From positions 2,703,001 through 2,767,000 of the forward strand of contig NZ_CP102265.1 of NCBI RefSeq assembly GCF_025147765.1: DNA of 64,000 nucleotides, written 5' to 3'. The notes under the pieces were generated by a model. That model searched no databases. It saw only the letters and a program-made list of their open reading frames with translations, and had not been told where the DNA came from. This DNA comes from Blautia obeum ATCC 29174. GTDB taxonomy: Bacteria > Bacillota > Clostridia > Lachnospirales > Lachnospiraceae. Shown one piece after another: positions 25,923-35,133 of this stretch (position 1 is the first letter of the stretch; each line of letters starts with the position of its first letter). The position numbers and the translations under genes are program-made.

Positions 25923-26504
25923 TTATTTATGCTCGACAACACCATCGATCAGTCCGTATGCCTTTGCTTCTTCAGCAGTCATAGAATTATCGCGGTCTGT
26001 GTCTTTTTCCACTACTTCGTAAGGCTGGCCAGTGTTCTCTGCCAGAATTTCATTCAATGTCCGTTTGGTCTGGGCAATATGATCTGCTACGATCTGGATC
26101 TCTGTTGCCTGACCCTGGGCACCGCCTGACGGCTGATGAATCATGATAGTAGAGTGCGGCAGAGCAAATCTCTTACCCTTGGTTCCGCCTGCCAGAAGAA
26201 AAGCACCCATGCTGGCTGCCATTCCGAGACAAATTGTGGAAACGTCACACTTGATATATTTCATGGTATCGTAAATAGCCATACCAGCAGTTACAGATCC
26301 TCCCGGGCTGTTGATATACAGTTGGATATCCTTGCTCGGATCCTCTGCTTCCAGAAACAGAAGCTGTGCCACGATAACGCTGGCGCTTACATCATTTACC
26401 TCTTCTCCAAGAAAGATAATACGGTCTTTCAGAAGACGGGAGTAAATGTCATAGCTTCTTTCTCCTCTGCTTGTCTGTTCAATGACATATGGTACTAAAC
26501 TCAT
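25923..26504 (-). CDS. clpP: ClpP, proteolytic subunit of ClpXP
   Basis: 193 residues. Catalytic serine in GMAASMGAFLL near 98, histidine in LPHSTIMIHQP near 123, and aspartate in the following DTDRDNSMT region. GGAGG lies 9 bases before the start. Upstream of clpX by 75 bases. Confidence 0.97.
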   Translation of the reverse strand: MSLVPYVIEQTSRGERSYDIYSRLLKDRIIFLGEEVNDVSASVIVAQLLFLEAEDPSKDIQLYINSPGGSVTAGMAIYDTMKYIKCDVSTICLGMAASMGAFLLAGGTKGKRFALPHSTIMIHQPSGGAQGQATEIQIVADHIAQTKRTLNEILAENTGQPYEVVEKDTDRDNSMTAEEAKAYGLIDGVVEHK

Positions 26505-26557
26505 ATATAAATGCCTCCATTCGTCGATTCCAGTGGTAATTCAGAACGAACGCTTAC

Positions 26558-27844
26558 TTAGGCTTCCTTTGCTTCGTCAGCAACGAGAGTTACGGCTTTC
26601 TGTACAGCCATATCTTTCTTCATCTGCTCTAACTCGCGGTCACCAAGCAGTTCTTTGATCTTCTCCACTTCCATCTTGTATGCATCAGCCATTTTCTTGA
26701 ATTCTTCTTCAACTTCTTCATCTGTTGGCTGAATGTTTTCAACTTCTGCGATCTTTTCAAGAACAAGTCTTGTCTGGATTCTCTTCAGAGCCTGCGGTTT
26801 CATTTCTTCCTGCATTTTCTCAAGAGTCATTCCTGTGAACTGGAAGTACTGTTCCATAGTAAGTCCCTGGGACTGCATTCTTCTGGAGAAATCATCCAGC
26901 ATCTGGCGAACCTGTGTATTCAGCATAGCATCCGGGATTTCCATCTGAGCGTTTTCGATTGCTTTATCTACAGCTGCATTTTCTTTTGCAGCACGTGCTT
27001 CTTTTTCTTTCTTTTCTGTCAGGTTCTTCTTGATGTCTTCTTTGTACTCTGCAAGAGTATCGAACTCAGAAGCATCCTGTGCAAAATCATCATCCAGTTC
27101 TGGAAGTTCTTTTGCTTCTACTTTCTTAACGTCACACTGGAATACAGCTTCTTTGCCAGCCAGCTCTTTTGCCTGGTATTCTTCCGGGAATGTAACTTTT
27201 ACTTCTACGTGATCTCCGGCTTTAGCTCCAACCAGCTGATCTTCGAATCCTGGAATGAAAGATCCGGAACCAAGTGTCAGCGGGTAGTCTGTTCCTTTTC
27301 CGCCTTCGAAAGCTTCACCATCAACAAATCCTTCGAAATCGATTGTTGTGATATCACCGTTTTCTGCTCCACGGTCTTCTACTGTAACTGTTCTGGAGTT
27401 TTTCTCCTGTTCTTTCTTCAGTTCAGCTTCAACGTCTTCGTCTGTTACTTCTGTTTCAGACTTCGGAACTTCTACACCTTTGTACTCACCAAGAGTAACT
27501 TCCGGTTTAACAGCAACTTCTGCTGTGAAGATGAAAGCTTTTCCTGGCTCAGCCTGTGTTACATCGATTTCCGGCTGGGATACAATCTCAAGGTCGCATT
27601 CTTCCAGTGCTTTGCTGTAGTGTTCCGGAATCAGAGCGTTTGCAGCGTCTTCAAGGAAGATTCCCTTGCCGTACATCTGCTCGATCATTTTTCTTGGAGC
27701 TTTTCCTTTACGGAATCCAGGAAGAGTGATTCTTCCTTTTGCTTTCTGATATGCAGCCTGCATAGCTTTCTCTAAATCTTCAGCAGAAACCTCGATTGTC
27801 AGTTTCGCCATGTTTTTTTCCAGTTTTTCCACCTGTAAACTCAT
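26558..27844 (-). CDS. tig: Trigger factor, ribosome-associated chaperone and prolyl isomerase
   Basis: 428 residues. Ribosome-binding signature GFRKGKAPRKMIE near 44-56, FKBP-type domain around 155-240 (FEGFVDGEAFEGG, LGSGSFIPGFEDQLVGA), then the helical chaperone arms. First gene of the tig-clpP-clpX-lon-ysxC run; its promoter is of the extended -10 type. Confidence 0.97.
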   Translation of the reverse strand: MSLQVEKLEKNMAKLTIEVSAEDLEKAMQAAYQKAKGRITLPGFRKGKAPRKMIEQMYGKGIFLEDAANALIPEHYSKALEECDLEIVSQPEIDVTQAEPGKAFIFTAEVAVKPEVTLGEYKGVEVPKSETEVTDEDVEAELKKEQEKNSRTVTVEDRGAENGDITTIDFEGFVDGEAFEGGKGTDYPLTLGSGSFIPGFEDQLVGAKAGDHVEVKVTFPEEYQAKELAGKEAVFQCDVKKVEAKELPELDDDFAQDASEFDTLAEYKEDIKKNLTEKKEKEARAAKENAAVDKAIENAQMEIPDAMLNTQVRQMLDDFSRRMQSQGLTMEQYFQFTGMTLEKMQEEMKPQALKRIQTRLVLEKIAEVENIQPTDEEVEEEFKKMADAYKMEVEKIKELLGDRELEQMKKDMAVQKAVTLVADEAKEA

Positions 27845-28010
27845 GTTTCCTGTTCCTCCTTAATTTTCAGGTTAGACTTCTTATAATCGTAACTGATCCA
27901 GTTACTTATATTCTACCTATAATCTTTATCCCTGCGCCTGTTTCCTATAGTCCAGGCCCTGTATCTTCTCATTAAGAGATACAATTACAGTCATTATCGT
28001 AGTATAGCAC

Positions 28011-28019
28011 AACGTTTTT
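28011..28019 (-). promoter_or_regulatory. Extended -10 promoter of tig
   Basis: TGCTATACT on the minus strand, identical to the element before the L25 gene at 13031-13039; no convincing -35. No CtsR or CIRCE boxes were found near tig or clpP. Confidence 0.5.
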
Positions 28020-28060
28020 AAAAACACCAGTATTTTTTATGAAAAAGCCCTGTTTTTCCT

Positions 28061-28618
28061 TTATTTTCGGCTATAAACCACAGATTCAGCAATTTCATCT
28101 GCCTTTTTTTCTCCCAGAAGCTGTCCGATTAGGCTAAGTGCGAAATCCACTGCCGTTCCAAGTCCTCTGCTGGTCGTCACATTACCATCTACAACAACGC
28201 TCTCCAGTGAACGCTCTGCACCTGCAAGTCCATCCATACAGGATGGATATGCGGTTGCTTTTCTGCCTTCCAGGAATCCGAGAGAAGCAAAAACAGTCGG
28301 TGCAGCACAGATAGCAGCTACTTTACCGCCCTTTCTGTAAAAGTCCGCAAGCAGGTCACGAAGCGACTGATATTCATTCAGATATTTTGTTCCCGGCATT
28401 CCTCCCGGAAGTACCAGCATATCTGCATCTGAAAAATCCGTTTCTACAAATACCAGGTCTGTCAACATGCTGATTCCATGTGAGGTCGTGATCTCTTTTG
28501 ATTCCTTGATCGAAACTGTTTTTATATCAATGTCTGCACGCCGCATCAGATCCACCACGGTCAGACCTTCAATATCTTCAAATCCATCTGCCAGAAAAAT
28601 ATATACTTTTTTGCTCAT
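28061..28618 (-). CDS. DJ-1/PfpI family protein (YajL-like)
   Basis: 185 residues, one domain. The nucleophile elbow AAICAAPTVFAS places the reactive cysteine near residue 103; the partner glutamate is in the FADGFEDIEG start. Members act as deglycases, chaperones or redox sensors; the role here is open. Single gene with its own AAGGAGAGG. Confidence 0.88.
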   Translation of the reverse strand: MSKKVYIFLADGFEDIEGLTVVDLMRRADIDIKTVSIKESKEITTSHGISMLTDLVFVETDFSDADMLVLPGGMPGTKYLNEYQSLRDLLADFYRKGGKVAAICAAPTVFASLGFLEGRKATAYPSCMDGLAGAERSLESVVVDGNVTTSRGLGTAVDFALSLIGQLLGEKKADEIAESVVYSRK

Positions 28619-28761
28619 AAAAAACCTCTCCTTTTTATATCTTTTTGAAATTTTATTTCATTATTTTAGTGCGTCATTCTGTCATTCAGTATAGCATTTT
28701 TGCCCTGAAAGCGATATACTAAATCCACAAAATAACTGAGTTTTTTAAAGGAGAAACATAT

Positions 28762-29217
28762 ATGGAAATCGAAAGAAAATATCTGATAGAAAAAGAACAG
28801 CTTCCGGAGAACCTCTCCGACTATCCATTTCACAGAATCGAACAGGGATATCTCTGTACTTCTCCTGTTGTCCGTATCCGTCGTCAAGATAATGAATATT
28901 TTCTCACATACAAATCAAAAGGCCTCATGGCCAGAGAAGAATATAATCTTCCACTGACGCAGGAGGCCTATGAACATCTTAAACCCAAATCAGATGGGCT
29001 TGTTATCTCCAAAACCCGTTATCTGATTCCGGAAAAAAACGGGCTTACGATCGAGCTGGATGTTTTTCATGATGATTACGAGGGACTACTGCTCGCAGAG
29101 GTGGAATTCCCATCCGAGGATGCAGCCAACGCTTACACCGCTCCGGCATGGTTCGGCCGTGATGTGACCTTCTCCTCTGATTATCACAACAGTACATTAA
29201 GTAAGGGCAGGAGATAA
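28762..29217 (+). CDS. CYTH-domain protein, triphosphate tunnel enzyme
   Basis: 151 residues. It begins with the diagnostic EIERKY (ExExK) motif and has alternating basic and acidic strands (VVRIRRQ, TYKSKG, LTIELDVFHDDYEGLLLAEVEF) that line the tunnel. The family hydrolyses inorganic triphosphate or thiamine triphosphate, or makes cAMP; short bacterial single-domain members are usually triphosphatases. Its stop is 1 base from that of the convergent PsiE-like gene. Confidence 0.85.
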   Translation: MEIERKYLIEKEQLPENLSDYPFHRIEQGYLCTSPVVRIRRQDNEYFLTYKSKGLMAREEYNLPLTQEAYEHLKPKSDGLVISKTRYLIPEKNGLTIELDVFHDDYEGLLLAEVEFPSEDAANAYTAPAWFGRDVTFSSDYHNSTLSKGRR

Positions 29218-29218
29218 T

Positions 29219-29686
29219 TTATTCTTTCTCATCTACATTCTCATCTTTATTCATATCTGCATGCTTTTTGACCGGAGCATGCGCCATATCGTCATCCTCT
29301 GTCATCAGAAATTTCCGGATGGCAAAGAGGATTGCGATCGCGATCACACCGATCAGTGTCTGTGATGGTTTCATATGTTCCACTACCATCTGTCGGGCTG
29401 TTGCAAACATCAATACTTCAACAACTGTCTGTGCTGAATGTCTGCAGAGCATCTTTACAAACTCAACTCCGACTACCAGAGATAACCCATTTGCAAGAAA
29501 TGTTGTAAAGAAATCTATGTCCATGTCCATGATCTGTATTTCTGTGATCGTAAAGATCAGGCGGATCCCAGCCAGCGCGATCACAATCAAAATAATGATT
29601 GAAAGTACGATTTCCGTATAGCGTGCGACATTGTATATCCCCTCGTTGAAACATTTACGAACCTTGTGGTTTAACTCTTTCTGCAT
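29219..29686 (-). CDS. PsiE-like membrane protein
   Basis: 155 residues with four hydrophobic segments (near 23-48, 60-80, 85-105 and 112-128) and a charged tail (AHAPVKKHADMNKDENVDEKE). The run VEFVKMLCRHSAQTVVEV and FATARQMVVEH is characteristic of the phosphate-starvation-inducible PsiE family. Function is unknown. It lies 15 bases after the ABC-F gene and shares its transcript. Confidence 0.65.
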   Translation of the reverse strand: MQKELNHKVRKCFNEGIYNVARYTEIVLSIIILIVIALAGIRLIFTITEIQIMDMDIDFFTTFLANGLSLVVGVEFVKMLCRHSAQTVVEVLMFATARQMVVEHMKPSQTLIGVIAIAILFAIRKFLMTEDDDMAHAPVKKHADMNKDENVDEKE

Positions 29687-29701
29687 AAATCCTCCTGTTA
29701 T

Positions 29702-31258
29702 TTAGAATACCTTCGTAGTCCATTTACTCATATCCCAGACTTCATTTACTACATCCTGGTAGAATTCCGGCTCATGACAGATCAGAAGGATGCTGCCTCT
29801 GTATTCTTTGAGTGCACTCTTTAAGGCTTCCTTGGCATCGACATCCAGATGGTTGGTCGGCTCGTCAAGAAGAAGGACATTCGTATCTCTGTTGACCAGC
29901 TTACACAGACGGACTTTTGCCTGCTCACCACCGCTCAGGACACGAACCTGACTTTCGATATGCTTGGTCGTCAGTCCGCATTTCGCAAGAGCAGAACGGA
30001 TTTCATACTGTGTATATGATGGAAATTCCTGCCAGAGTTCTTCAATACAGGTCGTCTTATTATCACCCTTCACTTCCTGTTCAAAATATCCAAGCTGGAG
30101 GTTTTCACCTCGCTCACAGCTTCCTTTCAGAGACGGAATCAATCCGAGGATGCTCTTGAGAAGAGTCGTCTTTCCGATACCATTGGTTCCGACCAGAGCA
30201 ATCTTCTGTCCACGTTCCATTGTAAAGTTCAGTGGTTTGGAAAGCGGCTCATCGTAGCCGATCACCAGATCATGTGTTTCAAAGAGCATTTTTCCCGGTG
30301 TTCTTCCGTAGCGGAAATTGAATTCCGGCTTTGGTTTCTCTGCTGCCAGTTCGATCACATCCATCTTATCCAGTTTCTTCTGTCTGGACATTGCCATGTT
30401 TCTTGTAGAAACGCGGGCTTTATTTCTTGCAACGAAATCTTTCAGTTCACTGATCTCCTGCTGCTGACGGCGGTATGCCGCCTCGAGCTGTGCTTTCTTG
30501 ACTGCATAAACTTCCTGAAAATGATCATAATCACCTACGTAACGGTTCAGTTCCTGATTTTCCATATGATAAATGATGTTCACCACTTCGTTAAGGAATG
30601 GAATGTCATGAGAAATCAGGATAAATGCATTTTCATAATCCAGAAGATATCGCTTCAGCCATGCGATATGTTCTTCATCAAGATAGTTGGTCGGCTCGTC
30701 CAGCAGAAGAATGTCCGGTTTCTCCAGAAGCAGCTTGCCAAGAAGGACTTTTGTTCTCTGACCACCGCTTAAGTCTGTAACATCCCGGTCAAGCCCCAGA
30801 TCCAGAAGTCCGAGTGCTCTTGCAACCTCTTCAACCTTGGAATCAATAACATAAAAATCATGCAGGGTAAGTTCATCCTGAATTGTGCCGAGTTCTTCCA
30901 TCAGCACGTTCATTTCTTCCTCATCTGCGCTTCCGAGAAGATCACAGATTTCATTCATGCGCTGTTCTTTCTGAAGCAGCGGATCAAATGCAGATTTCAG
31001 GACTTCCTGGATCGTCATTCCTTTCTCCAGGACTGCATGCTGGTCAAGGTATCCTGCGTGAACATTTTTTGCCCACTCTACTTTACCTTCGTCCGGCATC
31101 AGTTTTCCTGTCACGATACTCATAAACGTGGACTTACCTTCACCATTTGCGCCAACAAGTCCGATATGTTCTCCCTTAAGAAGGCGAAAAGAAACATCTG
31201 AGAAGATTGCTCTGTCACCAAAGCCATGGGTCAGATGTTCTACATTTAATATACTCAT
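29702..31258 (-). CDS. ABC-F family ATPase (translation factor type)
   Basis: 518 residues, two ATPase domains, no membrane segments. Walker A sites GANGEGKST near 37 and GTNGIGKTT near 355; signatures LSGGQRTKV and LSGGEQAKV; Walker B DILLLDEPTNYLD and NVLLLDEPTNHLD. The linker between them (about 245-300) is helical and charged, as expected for the P-site tRNA interaction motif. Such proteins rescue or tune ribosomes; this one resembles YkpA/YbiT more than antibiotic resistance ABC-F types. Confidence 0.88.
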   Translation of the reverse strand: MSILNVEHLTHGFGDRAIFSDVSFRLLKGEHIGLVGANGEGKSTFMSIVTGKLMPDEGKVEWAKNVHAGYLDQHAVLEKGMTIQEVLKSAFDPLLQKEQRMNEICDLLGSADEEEMNVLMEELGTIQDELTLHDFYVIDSKVEEVARALGLLDLGLDRDVTDLSGGQRTKVLLGKLLLEKPDILLLDEPTNYLDEEHIAWLKRYLLDYENAFILISHDIPFLNEVVNIIYHMENQELNRYVGDYDHFQEVYAVKKAQLEAAYRRQQQEISELKDFVARNKARVSTRNMAMSRQKKLDKMDVIELAAEKPKPEFNFRYGRTPGKMLFETHDLVIGYDEPLSKPLNFTMERGQKIALVGTNGIGKTTLLKSILGLIPSLKGSCERGENLQLGYFEQEVKGDNKTTCIEELWQEFPSYTQYEIRSALAKCGLTTKHIESQVRVLSGGEQAKVRLCKLVNRDTNVLLLDEPTNHLDVDAKEALKSALKEYRGSILLICHEPEFYQDVVNEVWDMSKWTTKVF

Positions 31259-31336
31259 ATAGTATTCTCTCTTTCATTTAACTGATCTATACGGACTGCT
31301 GTGCGTATTTGCACTTCTGCAATCCTGATATCTCGT

Positions 31337-31366
31337 ATTATAGCCGAAGCCATATGACGAATGCAA
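31337..31366 (-). promoter_or_regulatory. Promoter of the ABC-F gene
   Basis: TTGCAT (31366-31361), 18-base spacer, TATAAT (31342-31337) on the minus strand. Confidence 0.7.
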
Positions 31367-31390
31367 CCGGTTTTATGTATTACAGAACAA

Positions 31391-31567
31391 AGCGGACAAG
31401 TCCGCTTCAAACTCCCTGAATCCCTCAATCTTTGAGGGACTTGCTACGCTTTGCGCGCCAGATGCAGTCTGCTTCAGCAGACATATTCCTCATGCATCTG
31501 GTCGCATCCTCGCGGAGCGTTTTTATGTAATAGGAACATTACAGAGTAATTTCCTATTACATAAAAA
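31391..31567. repeat. Dispersed hairpin repeat, long copy
   Basis: A stretch of nested inverted repeats: AGCGGAC/GTCCGCT (31391-31406), TCCCTCAA/TTGAGGGA (31421-31439), CCAGATGCA/TGCATCTGG (31458-31501) enclosing GTCTGCT/AGCAGAC, then a large hairpin ATGTAATAGGAA / TTCCTATTACAT ending at 31562. The right 92 bases recur almost unchanged at 49656-49752. Its right end merges with the A-run of a terminator. No coding frame; likely a small non-autonomous element. Confidence 0.7.
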
Positions 31568-31597
31568 ACGACCATACATCATGTACAGTCGTTTTTT
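31563..31597 (-). terminator. Terminator of the dicarboxylate symporter gene
   Basis: AACGACTGTACA pairs with TGTATGGTCGTT, loop TGA, flanked by A- and T-runs, so it can act in both directions. Confidence 0.85.
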
Positions 31598-31613
31598 ACA
31601 GATCACTCTGCTT

Positions 31614-32912
31614 TTATTCTGTTTCGTTAAAGACCTTCTTATCCAGAGCACCGTTCTGATGTGCAACGATCGTTGTGCAGACAGCGTCACCGGTGATGTT
31701 GACTGCTGTTCTTGTCATGTCCAGGATACGGTCGATACCCATGATAAGACCAATTGCCTCAACCGGAAGTCCTACAGAGTTGAATACCATCGTCAGGGTT
31801 ACAAGACCAACGCTCGGTACACCGGCAGTACCTACGGAAGCAAGTGTTGCTGTTCCGATAACCGTTACATAATCCATCGGGGTTAAGTGGATACCAAATG
31901 CCTGCGCCGCAAAAACAACAGCCACGCCCTGCATGATGGAAGTACCATCCATGTTGATGGTCGCACCAAGCGGAATCGTGAAGGAAGAAATCTTCTTGGA
32001 GACACCAACCTTCTTGGAAAGGGTATCAATAGACATCGGAATGGTCGCATTGGATGTAGCAGTTGAGAATGCGAATGCCATAACCGGGAAAAATTTCTTG
32101 ATAAAACGAATCGGATTCAGACCGGTAAAGATCTTGAGCAGGATCTGGTATACACCGAAACACTGGATTGCCAGGGCAAGCAGTACACCGATCATATACT
32201 TCGCCAGCGGAATAAATGCACTGAAACCGATATTTGCAAAGGTACGGCTGATCAGACAGAAAACGCCGATCGGGGCAAGGCTCATAATCATCATGGTCAT
32301 TTCCATCATAATGTCATTGAACTGGCTGAAAAAGTTTGCTACGGTCTCTGCACGCTCTCCCATCTTCGCGAGGATCACACCTACGATCAGGGCAAATACG
32401 ATAACCTGAAGCATGCTTCCGCTCGCCAGAGAATTGATCGGGTTGTCCGGAATGATGTTGAGGATCGTATCAGTGAGTGACGTTGCTTCCATGGTTTCCA
32501 CGGATGCCGCAGAACTCTGGATCGCGCTCATGTCAAGTCCGACACCAGGATTGATCAGATTTCCGACACCAAGTGCAACGCAAACTGCCAGTGCAGTTGT
32601 TGCAAGGTAAAATGCCAGAGTTCTCACACCTACGGTTCCGAGCTTCTTGGTATCTCCGATCGCCATACTTCCGCAGACCAAAGAGCAGAATACCAATGGT
32701 ACGACCAGCATCTTCATCAGACGGATAAATCCCTGTCCGATGACATACAGAATGCCCTCAACAATGACATCTTTCTTAAAGCTGCTGTCCGGAACCAGAT
32801 AACAAAGTACAATACCCAGAATTGCACCAGCGAGCAGTGCAATAAAAATCTTTGTAGTCAGTCCGAGAACTTTTTTATTCGGAGCTTTTGCTTTTACGTT
32901 TTTTTCTTTCAT
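31614..32912 (-). CDS. Dicarboxylate/amino acid:cation symporter (GltP/GltT family)
   Basis: 432 residues from the ATG at 32912, with GGAGG 6 bases before it; the in-frame ATG at 32933 would overlap the reductase gene. Eight membrane helices and the family's re-entrant motifs are visible: serine-rich TATSNATIPMSIDTL, TINMDGTSIMQG and the late GIDRILDMTRTAVNITGD. Takes up glutamate, aspartate, C4-dicarboxylates or small neutral amino acids with Na+ or H+. Directly downstream of an RmlD-like gene. Confidence 0.93.
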   Translation of the reverse strand: MKEKNVKAKAPNKKVLGLTTKIFIALLAGAILGIVLCYLVPDSSFKKDVIVEGILYVIGQGFIRLMKMLVVPLVFCSLVCGSMAIGDTKKLGTVGVRTLAFYLATTALAVCVALGVGNLINPGVGLDMSAIQSSAASVETMEATSLTDTILNIIPDNPINSLASGSMLQVIVFALIVGVILAKMGERAETVANFFSQFNDIMMEMTMMIMSLAPIGVFCLISRTFANIGFSAFIPLAKYMIGVLLALAIQCFGVYQILLKIFTGLNPIRFIKKFFPVMAFAFSTATSNATIPMSIDTLSKKVGVSKKISSFTIPLGATINMDGTSIMQGVAVVFAAQAFGIHLTPMDYVTVIGTATLASVGTAGVPSVGLVTLTMVFNSVGLPVEAIGLIMGIDRILDMTRTAVNITGDAVCTTIVAHQNGALDKKVFNETE

Positions 32913-32913
32913 A

Positions 32914-33765
32914 TCAATCCTCCGTTCTTTCATCCATGTACTCTTTCAGTGATTCTTTCCAGTCCGGCATATCATACACTTCAATGATACGAAGGATAAA
33001 ATTATCCAGAACCGCGTACGGTGGTCTGACTGCGGAAAGGTCTGACTGCTCTGTCGGAACAGCTCTCAGCTCTATATCCTTACCTGCAAGTTTTAAGATT
33101 TCCTGCGCAAATTCGTACCGGCTGCATACACCTCTGCATGTTACATGGTAGGTTCCATATTCGTTGGTGCTGATCAGATACATGATCATCTTTGCCAGGT
33201 CTTTTGCACTGGTCGGAGAACCAAACTGATCGGATGCAACAGAAAGTCCGTTTCCTGCTTCTGCCGCTGCCAGCACGCGGTTTACAAAGTTGTGTCCACC
33301 ATGTCCGTACACCCAGTTACTTCGGATAACAAAATGCTTGTGCGTAAATTCTTTGACATAGTTTTCTCCGGCTCTTTTGGATCTGCCATATACTGTCAGC
33401 GGATTGGTATCATCAAACTCTGTATACGGTTTCTTGCTCTGTCCGTCAAAAACATCATCTGTAGAAAGCTGCACGATCTTAGATCCACATTTACGGGCAA
33501 CGATACTTAAGTTTCTTGCACCGAGGGCATTGACACGGTACGCATGTTCCGGGTTCGCTTCACACTCATCGGTGTCTGTGATACCAGTACAGTTGATGAT
33601 GACATCCGGGCGGTTGACTGTACCGAAATTGATGACTTCATCAGTATCTGTAATGTCCAGTTCATCAAGATCTGTGTTCAGTGCTTCAATCTGCATTGGA
33701 TCAAGCACATCATTCAGGGCGCGTCCAATCTGTCCGCTGGCACCTGCAATCCATACTTTTAACAT
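32914..33765 (-). CDS. RmlD-like sugar-nucleotide reductase (extended SDR family)
   Basis: 283 residues. Rossmann start WIAGASGQIGRAL, STDDVFDG near 100 and the catalytic Y-x3-K in VYGRSKRAGE near 130. It matches dTDP-4-dehydrorhamnose reductase-like proteins, which use NAD(P)H; no other rhamnose-nucleotide genes are near, so the true substrate is uncertain. Forms a two-gene unit with the symporter that follows. Confidence 0.85.
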   Translation of the reverse strand: MLKVWIAGASGQIGRALNDVLDPMQIEALNTDLDELDITDTDEVINFGTVNRPDVIINCTGITDTDECEANPEHAYRVNALGARNLSIVARKCGSKIVQLSTDDVFDGQSKKPYTEFDDTNPLTVYGRSKRAGENYVKEFTHKHFVIRSNWVYGHGGHNFVNRVLAAAEAGNGLSVASDQFGSPTSAKDLAKMIMYLISTNEYGTYHVTCRGVCSRYEFAQEILKLAGKDIELRAVPTEQSDLSAVRPPYAVLDNFILRIIEVYDMPDWKESLKEYMDERTED

Positions 33766-33781
33766 ATTATTCCTCCTTCAT

Positions 33782-33816
33782 AAAAAGAGCGTTGATTCAG
33801 AATAAAAATCAACGCT
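33782..33816 (-). terminator. Terminator of the FUSC-family gene
   Basis: AGCGTTGATT pairs with AATCAACGCT, followed by CTTTTT on the minus strand. Confidence 0.85.
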
Positions 33817-33929
33817 TTCTCAATCTTTATATCCTTTAATATGTTACCAATTCAGCATTTCTCTGTCAAGAAAAAACACATGACAGTTCTGTATATATCG
33901 TTATTTTGGTTACTGTTCACAGGTAATAT

Positions 33930-34988
33930 TTATGCTTCTGCACTTTGTCTTACCATAAATCTGTCAGCCAGTTTGTCAATTATCTTATTGCAAATTACGG
34001 TATAGGCCGAACCAAATACATTTGCGCCGATACGAAGTGCAACCGCAGCCGGCATTCCAAATAATCCTGCAGCAATGGACAATGCACCAAAAGTATTGAA
34101 TACAGTCTGCCATGCATATCCTGCTGAATATCCAACTCCAATTCCACCAATCATACCAATATACGGATACATTGACTCCGGAAGCACCAGGTACAGCACG
34201 ATAAATATCGCACAGCCTACTATATTAAACTGCCATCTGCTTCCTGATCTTGCAACGCAGTCTTCTGTAAATGGAAGGCATACTGACATACAGGCAATTC
34301 CTGCCCACATAGCTCTTGGAAGTCCAAGAAGATTCATAAACAGCATCGCACTTGATACGATGAATGTCAGTTTCAGATACCACCTGCCACGCGCTGAATG
34401 AAGATCAAATTCTCGAAACAGATCAAAAAAGGTTCTTCTGTACAGTCTGTTTTTCTGATTCTTGTAGAAAATGATCATACACAAGATCATACCTACCGCA
34501 AGGCCTTCCACTCGCTTTATGTATGATGCTCCTGTCACATCATAGCCAAGCAGAAGTAAATACCCCAGTACAAAAGTGGAATGATTATACATGATCACAT
34601 TGTGGCATCCAAGAATCATCAGAAGAAGAATTGCAATCACATTTACTGCAAATGCAGGTACTGGTGACAGTGTGTTTGCAAAACGTGGTGCCGTCATCAG
34701 AATAGCAAATATTCCGGCAATAGAGAGCAATCCATGTGATGTGCGGATTCCAAAGTCTGCCTGTCTGAGCACAAGCACCGCAAGCAGGACAGTTACACCT
34801 ACGACACTGTTATCATTTCCAATAAACTTGCTATACAGCGATACCACCGCAACACAGAATATCATTACCAGATAGACTTTAAAATTATAGATTAAAATAT
34901 GTCTGCGTTTTTCTTTCGGGTCAGTGGTGTTTTTGATCAGCTGCTTCGAACCGGTCGAGCTCAGCTGAAGTTCCTGATAAAAAGTCAT
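33930..34988 (-). CDS. FUSC-family (aromatic acid exporter-like) membrane protein
   Basis: 352 residues, about ten membrane segments in two blocks separated by a charged loop (KNQKNRLYRRTFFDLFREFDL near 180-200). This is the fusaric-acid-resistance/aromatic exporter layout; the second block has GLPRAMWAGIACMSV. Substrate unknown. It has its own near-consensus promoter and terminator and AAAGGAG before the start. Confidence 0.72.
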   Translation of the reverse strand: MTFYQELQLSSTGSKQLIKNTTDPKEKRRHILIYNFKVYLVMIFCVAVVSLYSKFIGNDNSVVGVTVLLAVLVLRQADFGIRTSHGLLSIAGIFAILMTAPRFANTLSPVPAFAVNVIAILLLMILGCHNVIMYNHSTFVLGYLLLLGYDVTGASYIKRVEGLAVGMILCMIIFYKNQKNRLYRRTFFDLFREFDLHSARGRWYLKLTFIVSSAMLFMNLLGLPRAMWAGIACMSVCLPFTEDCVARSGSRWQFNIVGCAIFIVLYLVLPESMYPYIGMIGGIGVGYSAGYAWQTVFNTFGALSIAAGLFGMPAAVALRIGANVFGSAYTVICNKIIDKLADRFMVRQSAEA

Positions 34989-35044
34989 AAAACTCGCTCC
35001 TTTCGTACACTAGCTTTCAAATTATTTTTAACAAAGTGTAGAGA

Positions 35045-35073
35045 ACTATACCGCAAAAGCGGCGAAAGGTCAA
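35045..35073 (-). promoter_or_regulatory. Promoter of the FUSC-family gene
   Basis: TTGACC (35073-35068), 17-base spacer, TATAGT (35050-35045). The spacer contains the hairpin CCGC TTTT GCGG. Confidence 0.75.
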
Positions 35074-35133
35074 GAGGGGATTTTTTAATCCGGAAACCAG
35101 AGAGTATTGGGGGATAAACTCCTTCTTTCTGAT

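Noticed and set aside
26505..28060. CtsR or CIRCE control of tig-clpP-clpX
   Set aside because: No heptad repeat of the CtsR type and no CIRCE inverted repeat could be seen upstream of tig or clpP.
33901..33925. Recurrent word TTACTGTTCACAG as a regulatory site
   Set aside because: Similar words occur at 56621 and 62717, but context and length of match differ and no consistent promoter position emerges.
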